A DNA stretch of 56,794 nt from Nemertoderma westbladi (Eukaryota > Xenacoelomorpha > Nemertodermatida > Nemertodermatidae), in contig JAUCBJ010001911.1 in assembly GCA_032718475.1 (NCBI GenBank), positions 1-56,794 of the forward strand. The letters run 5' to 3'. The position numbers were made by a program, and so were the translations under genes. Shown in pieces: positions 48,876 through 56,794 of this stretch (position 1 is its first letter; each line of letters starts with the position of its first letter). Below the pieces are notes generated by a model, which saw only the letters and a list, made by a program, of their open reading frames with translations, was not told the DNA's origin and searched no databases.

Positions 48876-49103
48876 AATTAAGTGGCGTAGTATTGGGGCA
48901 GAGGATGGTGCTGGAATCCCCTTATGTTTACGTATCGGAGACTGTATGGTGTAATGCCAAGTAACAGGGAAGGAGTGGAAATAATAACTCAAACGGTATA
49001 TAAACTCTTCATGGTATTATTTGTTAGTTTTAATTCTTGTTTTTGAAAGTTTGTAATTGTAATACTAGTATACTATTACGTAGCTATGCAATGCCTCTAT
49101 TTA
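48876..49103. mobile_element. 228-bp insertion with 5-bp target duplication
   Basis: The left-arm sequence at about 2,118-2,140 is interrupted here after ATTTA (48,871-48,875) and resumes after a second ATTTA (49,099-49,103). The inserted sequence (AATTAAGTGGCG ... ATGCCTCT) has no terminal inverted repeat, no LTR-type ends and no coding capacity. Class unknown. Confidence 0.65.
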
Positions 49104-50102
49104 ATGATATTTATCTAGAGATTAATTACAGTAACTAAACGACTTATTATAATATTCCATACTTATTGACAATCGTCATGTTTTTCTTATTTTTGTTGTT
49201 CCCAACATTATACTGTCTTCAAAACCCAACAATCTACGATGTAATTTTTCAATTTAGAAAAAAACCTACAATGTCTGTCTAACGGTTATCCAAAAAACCG
49301 ACACTCGACCGTCTGTCGACTAGAAAATTAAAATTTCTCAAATTTTTTATTGAAATATTTTGTATATTATTTTTTAATAATATATTTATATGAAATATCG
49401 TCGCCCTATGACATTAATTTTTCACCTATTGTATACAAGTAGGCTAAACAGCAATTAGTTTGGATAAAATCCAGTCTCCTAAATGACGGGTTAGAAATTT
49501 CTAGTCAATTACTGAACTCCCCTTATTAAAGAGATTGTCAAAGTGGTAAATATGAAATATTCATCAAGATCATCTTATCATATAGGAATGTTTGTTAAAA
49601 AATTAATAAAATTAATTTGTTAAATAATGTGAATATTTATTTGACAAAATATCTGATCATATAATATTCAGGTAACTAGCCAATAGGATTAGCTCTTTCA
49701 TAATCGACAACGCCGTAACTTAAATGGATATAATTTCTGCTTGTGGGTAGTTTTGTATGTTTTATGACTTTATGGGACTAACTTGGGGTAAAAAATTGGA
49801 TTAAAAATAAATGTTAAAATTTCGTCGCCCTCTATCTGCCACAAGCGTAAATGTTAATTCACTAAAAACATTTGGACATAATCTATAAATTTTGTTACAA
49901 GACAACGTAATAATTATTATCAGTTAGATTCAATTGGATTCTTTACATTATTCATCTTATGGCGCGAATCTTTACATATTATTTTGGAGATTCCAGATAA
50001 TTAGTAATTTTTAGTTGTTAATTATATTACAAAAAAATATGCAAATAACGCCAATCAGCCAATAATAATAAGCAAATTAGATTTCATTCTCATCTAATTC
50101 CT

Positions 50103-50789
50103 TCATAATACAATAACCAATAGGATGAGAGTGAGTAATATACTAGGGGTTACATTGAGTGCGATGGAGGTTGGGCCGTTAGGTTTAACTACATCTTCTA
50201 TAACACCAGTGGTTGTTATATCGGGTGCGATGGAGGTTGAGCCGTTAGGTTCAACTATATCTTTCCCTTCTTCAGTTGGTTGTTGGTCCGATTCCGTATT
50301 AACCGCGCACTCGTGTATTTCTATTGATGGTTCCAGTGCTGACCTCTCGCCCTGCTTCTCTAACGCTATATGCATCCAGTGTTTCCCAACCTCCCGTTTT
50401 ATATACTCCCCTTCCTCTCTCTCACTTGTAACATGGACGTTAGTATAAGTAACTCTGATTACTACAGGCCGTCCCGAAACTGAAACTATTACACTATTAT
50501 TAGTATAACCGTCGTAGTATCGCTCCACGTTTATTTCCCCATCCTCGTAGTCCAACACAAATACAGGATAACCGTCAATAAATCCATCGATCAATATTAT
50601 ATCCTTAACGGTTTTATTGCTTGTGAGTTGATAACTTAACGTTAAGTTATCTCCCTCCTCCACACAGTTCTTACCAATAGGATCTTCTATGGTGAGTTTG
50701 AGTTTGGTAGGATCGTAGGTGTCATCTATTCCGTGGCATAAAGATATCAGATGGATCAAAAGTAAGGCAGATATGTAAATCATTAACAT
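50103..50789 (-). CDS. Gene B: paralogue of gene A (228 aa)
   Basis: Same plan as gene A: signal peptide (1-20, identical), lone cysteines near 41 and 160, N-glycosylation sequons, two stalk repeats (VEPNGSTSI / VKPNGPTSI) and an identical hydrophobic C-terminus suggesting a GPI anchor. Residues about 54-92 and 137-158 differ strongly from gene A, including small length changes, while the segment GRPVVIRVTYTNVHVTSER between them is identical. All indels keep the frame and there is no stop, so both copies look functional. Function unknown; a surface receptor or ligand fits. Upstream sequence is almost identical to gene A, so both may share regulation. Confidence 0.7.
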   Translation of the reverse strand: MLMIYISALLLIHLISLCHGIDDTYDPTKLKLTIEDPIGKNCVEEGDNLTLSYQLTSNKTVKDIILIDGFIDGYPVFVLDYEDGEINVERYYDGYTNNSVIVSVSGRPVVIRVTYTNVHVTSEREEGEYIKREVGKHWMHIALEKQGERSALEPSIEIHECAVNTESDQQPTEEGKDIVEPNGSTSIAPDITTTGVIEDVVKPNGPTSIALNVTPSILLTLILLVIVL

Positions 50790-50911
50790 GGTTGATTCTA
50801 TTAAATATTAATTATTTATATAAAAATTCAACTTTAAACTTCAAACAAATAAAATAAAATATGGTTCTGAAATAATAAAAATTTATAAACAAAATAAATA
50901 ATATTAATGAG

Positions 50912-51893
50912 TTAAGAAATTATTATTATTGGTGATGGTACATGTTTGGATAAAAATATTATACGATCTTTATGGGCCCACTTAGTTACTATGGTTACCG
51001 CTAAGGGTTGCTGATAAATAGTAGTGTATATTAAAAACCATGAACCATAACCAACCCCCCCCCCCTCGCCACCAAAAAAAGCGTTGAGATGAAAAAAGTT
51101 AGAGATGTCCGGTGCGATTTTTATTGATTCCATCGGATTCAGGACCCTCACAATCCCGAATAACGCAAAAAACAAGATGATACATATATCTATTGATCAA
51201 TTTGCTTATTTTCAAAATTAATTTTGGTGCTGGCACAAAACTTTTCACACACCGCCGAAAAATACAAGTTTGAGAACTCTTCTGCATTTTTAATTTTACC
51301 ATTGAATTTAGAACCCTCACCAACCCGTATAACGCAAGAAACGTTCGTGGGGCCTTCGTGCAGGGCGAGGCTCATTTATTAGATACAGATTTAAATTGAG
51401 CAATTCTATCCCAAAATCGGTACTTAAGAAATTTAAATAAATAATTAAGAAATTTAACCCAACCGCTAATAAGAATGAATCAAAGAAGAGAGGTTCCCCC
51501 CTTGCTTCAACCGCCCTCTTAACTTACACCACCCCAACCCAAAGGAGCACAGAGGATAAATGAAAGGCAGGATAAAGCAAGCTGGCTTATTTATTAGTTA
51601 CACTCTAGTAGTGCCCTGCCTTTATGTCCTATATAGATGTAATTACCCATAGCCAAGTAGTAGGCAATAGCCAGCTAGTATGACAAGGAATGAGGGAGGT
51701 ATAGAGTGGCGAGGGCATTTTGATACTTAATTACGTTTAGATCAATTAAAAATACATTTTTTAAAGCAAATCACTTGAACTAATTAAAAACTTTAATGGA
51801 ATGGGGAATGTGAATTACAGCTGTATAACTTTTATGTTTAATTATTTATATCTTACTCTAAAATAATTAATTTCCATTAACCCTATTAAACCC
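50912..51893. other. Spacer with short satellite block
   Basis: 51,055-51,065 is a C11 run. 51,080-51,340 holds satellite-like units in the orientation of the left arm. 51,360-51,890 shows no recognised element or gene. Confidence 0.55.
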
Positions 51894-52920
51894 GGGGGGG
51901 GGGGGGGTCAATATGACCCCCCCGTGGTTTTTTCATTATAATTCTGAAACAATCACAGTTGGGAATCTGAAATTTTATGACTTTTCCTAAAAATCTATTG
52001 TCTTCCTAGTAGTGAAAACCGTTTTCAAAAATATTGGGTAGTTTTCGAGTTATAGCACCATTTTTTAACCCTACTTTTGGCACTTTTTTGAGACGTTTTT
52101 TGAAAATTACATTTCATTAAATATGAATTGTAACATCTCTATTTTTGATTTACACCGGTTTTTTAGTGTTAGAAATTTGATGGAATTCATATAAATTTAT
52201 TTAGAAATTTCAAACTTGTTTTTTCGGCGGGTGCCAATTTTTGGTGCCAGCACCAAATTTTGAAATATGTCAATTTTGTAAATTGATTGTTTGAAACTTG
52301 TTTTTTACGCAATTGGGGTTTTTTGGGTTTCTGGATTCGAAGAAATATATACGAGTTTCACCAAGCGTATCTAACTTGTATTTTTCGGTGCTGTGTGCAA
52401 ATTTTGGTGCTAGCACGAAATTTTGAAAATCCATTCAATAGATAAAATTGCTTGTGACAATTTATTTCTTGCGTTTTGGAGGTTTATAGCTGTTCTGAAT
52501 TCAATGGAATATATAATTATCGAACTAGACATCACAAACTTGTATTTTTCGGAAGTGGGTGCAAAATGTGGTGCTAGCACCAAATTTTAAAAACCATCAA
52601 ATATATAAATTGATTGTGTCACCTTGTTTCTTGCGTTATACGGGTTTGTGAGGGTTCTGAATTCAATGGAATCAGTAAAAATTTCATAAGAATTTTCAAA
52701 CTTGTATTTTTCGCCAGTGGGTGAAAATTGTTGTGCCAGCACCAAATTTTGGAAAATAAGCAAATTGATCAATAGATAGTATCATCTTGTTTCTTGCGAT
52801 ATACGGGTTTATGAGGGTCCTGAATCCGATGGAATCAATAAAAACAGCACTGGACATTTTTGGTAATGGGTACGAAATTTGGTGCTTGCACCAAAATTTG
52901 CCAAATTACGCCGAAAAATA
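51894..52920 (+). repeat. Satellite array with conserved palindromic core
   Basis: After a G14 run (51,894-51,907), about four and a half units of 161-163 bp follow (unit marks ACTTGTATTTTTCG at about 52,213, 52,374, 52,537 and 52,700). Each carries a core of the form GGTGC-NN-GCACC with centres CA, TA, TA, CA, TT. The array is inverted relative to the blocks at 3,720 and 51,080, so the right arm holds a large inverted repeat. No coding. Confidence 0.75.
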
Positions 52921-52939
52921 TAAAATATAATATAATATA

Positions 52940-53430
52940 AATAAAATATAAATTTTCCAGGCTATCTAATTTGGCCACCAGAATAACAGGACGAGCACAA
53001 CGAGGCTTTTAAATGATACGAGTACTGATATGGACAGAGTTATAACTAGTGAAATACAGTCAGCATGATTTTCAAATTTACTAATCAATCATAATAAACC
53101 GTGAAATGCTGCAGCAGTTGGCGCTATTTATTAGTGTATACTACAACTGTACAGTTAGTTAGACTATACATTCTTCAATACTGCAGTGCTTCTGAATTAT
53201 ACAGAAATGCATGACATCTTTCACTATTGGTTGGGACTGTCAAGCAGCTGCTGAGTATAGGGATACTCATTTTACTTGTCCCAAATAATGGGAGCATAGT
53301 AACACTTATCTGACATCCCAGTCATACATAGGAAACCATAGAACATAATATAATATCATGGCTCATACGGGTTTGCCACGGGAGGGTAGGTTGTGGCTCA
53401 TACGGGTGTGCCCCGGTATGGAAAGGGTTA
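52940..53430. mobile_element. Truncated piggyBac-like MITE, right end
   Basis: Matches 4,680-5,172 including the right terminal repeat (CGGTATGGAAAGGG followed by TTAA). The left terminal repeat is absent and replaced by satellite and AT-rich sequence, so this copy cannot move. Confidence 0.7.
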
Positions 53431-53656
53431 ATAGGGTTAAGAACTAACTACTACCGGTCCGGGTATGGTTCATTACTTCATGGTTAATATAAACTACCCT
53501 TTCATTGTAGCGAGTGGTTAAAGACGGCCAAGTACTGTAGGGCTGAGTACAACATTGGTAGCAGATGGTGGTAATGGCAGATGGGTCTTAACTTAATAAG
53601 AACGTAAATTGGGACATACAAGGTATCAGGTAGTATATCCATGTCTTTTACCTGAG

Positions 53657-53731
53657 CCGCTACCGGTAGCTGAATGGTTAGAGCGTCAGTCTTCTATCCG
53701 GAGGTCACCAGTTCGATCCCACCTGGACGTC
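53657..53731 (+). repeat. tRNA-derived SINE head, copy 3
   Basis: A- and B-box-like motifs and TCC loop as at 5,397 and 18,397, preceded by an uninterrupted version of the locus that BEL element 1 split. Not a functional tRNA because the T stem does not pair. Confidence 0.65.
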
Positions 53732-54619
53732 ATTGCCGACTATGTAAAACTGTGCCCACCAAAACGTTATATATTGATAAGAAACCACTCATTCACCCAA
53801 AACACTAATAATAAATTATAAAAACACTAAAAATAGTTTTTAATATCAGCTATTGTTAAAAAAAAACCCAGTTCAATACCAACTTGCCAGTTAAAGAATC
53901 TAAACTAAAAAATAGAGTAACAGAAACTATTTCTAACTTAGATTAATGTGAATGCAAACGATCCATAATAAACAGCCCATTTATAAAGGATTCCTGGAAG
54001 GATTGGTTGAATTCAACCAGAACCCAACATTTATTTGAGTCCAACACAGTTCAAAGCGACTTCTAAAAATAAACTGTCTAGACAGTCATCGCCCCATGAC
54101 ATTACTGTATAAATTACGACATCTGGTGGCCGCAGTTTATCTGAGTTAGTGAGCTCTGAGCCAATGGGAGCTGCTATTGGTGTGCGCTGCTGTAATATTA
54201 ATGGAACTATTATTCCGCACTGCATCGCTCAGCCATACACTGCCGATCATAGATAAAATACAGATTAACGCAATACAGACAGACGAATAGCGGCCAATAC
54301 ACCGGCTCAGATAATACTTATCAGTTACAGTTAGTCAACAGGGCACAACAAATAATTTATAGTGCATTGAATCGAATGTGACGTAATTACGGTATATCAC
54401 GTTCACCAAACATGAGTGAGACGTGACAGATAGCTTTACCCAAATAGCTAAATCGTTATAGCCAACACGCAGTTTATTATATTAACTTTCAGTTTGGAAA
54501 ATTTGCAACTTTTTTGGAGAGGAGATTATCTCATTTCACATTTATTAACCTATCTTATTAAAAATAAAACACGACATATCCGAAACTCGAGCAGACTATC
54601 ATTGCATTGCGATGATAAT

Positions 54620-55055
54620 ATGAAATGATATATTGAACGCACATCGCGTTTGGGAAACTAAAGCAACTAATTGGAGACTCTTATTCCAACAGTATGGTAG
54701 GCCTATTACTCGGTTGGTATACTCGGTTCCCTGCAGGATGGTAATCCCGATACTAATGTTGGTGTACAGCCTTATAAACCTCGAAAGAGACGTGATGAGA
54801 TCGAGAGGACGGGATACGAGGGAGACCACGATATTATATTCAACGACTATTCTACACGTATGAGCGTAGCGAGGACAGAGATAGGTTAATGGTGTTCTGT
54901 AATGGGATGACGTGTAGAATCAAACCGCGAATGTTGGATATTATTTAGCAGACGAACTGAGAGCCCAAGAAATAATAGAGCGAATCACTAAACAAATAGA
55001 CAATGGTCACTATGAGATTGGAATGTTGTGGCGACGCAAACCGAAACAATCTTAA
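54620..55055 (+). pseudogene. BEL/Pao polyprotein relic, right arm
   Basis: Counterpart of 6,278-6,720. It contains ILNAHRVWETK (about 54,630-54,665) and DNGHYEIGMLW (about 55,000-55,035) in different frames with scrambled sequence between. No catalytic residues remain. Confidence 0.75.
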
Positions 55056-55279
55056 AGATCAACTTTCAGCTCCCCTTCAAAAGAACACTGACTTTCTGAT
55101 CACTTGTTTTCACTTTGTTATTAATTAATTAAAAAATATAAAACTTGAGTTGCCTAAACCAATAGATAATCTGAATTTAAAGTTACTTTCTACAGATTTC
55201 AAACCCGCCCGGCGGGGTGCGGATTTATCACTGAGTTAAGGTTAATTGTTAGTTAATCCAATAGGCAAGGCAGGTTGGG

Positions 55280-55484
55280 TGAATTCTTAGCCCGCGAGTA
55301 TTCTTAGTCCGCGGGTATTCTTTGCCCGTGAGTATTCTTAATGCGCGAGTTAGTAAAGGACCAGGTTAGTAAAGGAGAAGGTTTCACAGGCGTATTGGGC
55401 GAACCAAAACAATAAACGTTATTGTATTGCGGGCTAAAAATACCCAACCCACGGGCTAAGAATACTCGCGGGCTGAGAATTCCT
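55280..55484. mobile_element. Fold-back element with AATACTCGCGGGCT arms
   Basis: Left arm about 55,280-55,323 and right arm about 55,440-55,484 are imperfect reverse complements built from repeats of TTAGCCCGCGAGTATTC. The loop carries TTAGTAAAGGA motifs and a segment whose reverse complement lies at 20,262-20,345. MITE-like, no protein. Confidence 0.6.
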
Positions 55485-56264
55485 GAGACCGCAAGGCATA
55501 GCATATAGGCCCGATCACACTCACCCGTGCGAGAGCGATACTACTACTACTATAGTTAACAGGTAGTTTGGCGGTCTCAATAATGGTTAGTCTTGGCCGG
55601 TACAATAAATATTCATTTCAGAACATTAATTTATGTAATATGAGATGAACCAGTACGGTAAAATGTAATTATAATACCTGTAGACTCATAATAAATATCA
55701 ATAATTAATGAAAACTTAATATATTATGAAGACAATCTTATATAATTATAATTACGACATTAAAATGAAATAACTACAAACATGTTTCACTCAGGGAGAA
55801 ATTACATATTTCTATCCCCCCGTGGCACGATATTGTATCCAAAACAATAAACGAAAGGATGATAGAACAGGTTACAGATTTTGTTTTTTTAAGAGTCATC
55901 GGATTTTATTTGTGTCGATTTTCCCGTATAGTGTGACACCACCATGCAATCCATAATCCAATTTCAATAATTCCAATTTCTCTCCTATTTTTCTCCCATT
56001 TTTGTATACTTTTTATCTCACCTTTGTTAATCATACAACAGTTGTGATAGTGAGTGACGGCCCAAGTTTAGTTTTGGATCTGGATTTTCAGGTCCAATAC
56101 GACCCTTTGACTTCTGACGCGGCTAACCTCCACCCCCCCCCCCCCCCCCCCCCCCTTCCCTTCATCCGTAGGATAGGCAGGTGCTACACTAGCTCTGCTT
56201 ATAGACATGTCAGACATGAGAATTAATAATAACTGCAATGACAAGAAATTAAAGCTGTTAATCA
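55485..56264. other. Gene-free repeat sequence
   Basis: 55,683-55,790 matches 1,385-1,510; 55,795-55,955 is an R3 copy; 56,133-56,155 is a C23 run, the longest homopolymer in the window. The rest is unassigned. A 74-codon open frame across the C run is not credible as a gene. Confidence 0.6.
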
Positions 56265-56794
56265 TGTGAAAATAGCAATTGCTTGTTTACGTCTTAATTT
56301 AGAAAGCTCAGTTTAATTTAATTATTAAAAAAATTGCAATAAAACAATTACTACAATGCAAAGAAATTAAAGCTGTTAATTAAGTGAAAATAGCAAATGT
56401 TTGTTTACCTCTTAAATTAGAAAGCTTAACTTAATACATTTGATAAAAAAATGTCAAATATTGAAATATAATAAAGAAACATCTCCATTGATCACAGAAT
56501 AGTGTTTAAATAGAACCGTCACCGAATATTCTAAAAACGCGAAAATCGGAGTGGAGAGGAAGCGAGCAGAGTGGAGTAGGGGGGGCGGGCCGTACCTGAA
56601 ATCGCGAAGGGCCTGAGCGCGTGGGCGCGAGGATTGATTCAAGGTAAGAACCCGGGCCTTAAATGTGCAGGAAATTACCACGAACAATACCTTGGGTACT
56701 AGTGAACGGAAAGTGAAGTACCGGCGCAGCGGTAAGTCTCGTTTGCCTGACGTGAAATTCGGGCTCGGTTCAACCGTCTTCTTAAATCTTCAGC
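56265..56794. repeat. R1 dispersed repeat, copy 5 (runs off the window)
   Basis: Very similar to copies 1, 2 and 4, with GC-rich block and distal CTCGTTTGCCTGACG segment. An additional partial start (about 56,265-56,335) precedes the main copy. Since copy 1 opens the window, R1 bounds it on both sides. Confidence 0.75.

Larger units (their letters stand above)
49570..55250. repeat. Segmental duplication, right arm
   Basis: Counterpart of 2,150-7,100 (see left arm). It adds an inverted satellite array, has lost the left end of the piggyBac-like MITE, and contains a different stretch near 54,133-54,275. Shared LINE-flank sequence extends the similarity upstream to about 48,760. Confidence 0.85.

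Overview
The window is repeat-dominated DNA from an invertebrate animal; I cannot place it more precisely. The grounds are several BEL/Pao retrotransposons with DUF1759 Gag, A17-type protease, RT, RNase H and integrase; fragments of one LINE family; tRNA-derived SINE-like sequences; MITEs; long G/C homopolymers; and no operons or bacterial gene spacing. I see no canonical rRNA, intact tRNA or CRISPR.

Layout. 1-2,150: dispersed repeat R1, a 365-bp fold-back with perfect 84-bp arms, and LINE-flank sequence. 2,150-7,377: left arm of a segmental duplication (right arm about 48,760-55,250) holding gene A (secreted, probably GPI-anchored), satellite-like DNA, a piggyBac-like MITE, a tRNA-like SINE head and a BEL relic. 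7,378-18,396: BEL element 1, minus strand, with intact coding capacity (Gag-1, amber stop, Gag-2, -1 overlap, 2,035-codon Pol). 18,397-24,605: SINE, MITE, LINE and R1 fragments. 24,611-36,784: BEL-like element 2, minus strand, with two LTRs and a 5-bp target duplication; it keeps its own Gag and a zinc-knuckle ORF, but its interior holds arrays of short hairpin repeats and a 5,385-bp near-identical copy of element 1 in place of a Pol of its own. 36,785-39,170: R1/R2/R3 repeats and an empty-site relative of the element 2 target. 39,171-41,830: BEL element 3, plus strand, with one 767-codon frame that has lost RT/RNase H and integrase but keeps the protein's start and end. 43,011-44,545: an unrecognised decaying gene. 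45,780-49,100: LINE fragments and an 811-bp tandem duplication. 49,570-55,250: right arm with gene B, paralogue of gene A. 55,250-56,794: fold-back, repeats and another R1 copy.

Two things stand out. First, short perfect hairpins of changing sequence recur in elements 1 and 2: a 20-bp palindrome read in all three codon phases inside element 1's proteins, four hairpin families arrayed in element 2, and a 20-bp hairpin-containing indel that separates element 2's two LTRs. Second, genes A and B are almost identical in signal peptide, core and C-terminus and in surrounding non-coding DNA, but differ strongly in two internal patches, as expected of a diversifying recognition molecule.

Only genes A and B look like possible host genes. 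The rest is mobile DNA in various states. Element 1 could in principle supply enzymes to elements 2 and 3, but nothing here shows that it does.
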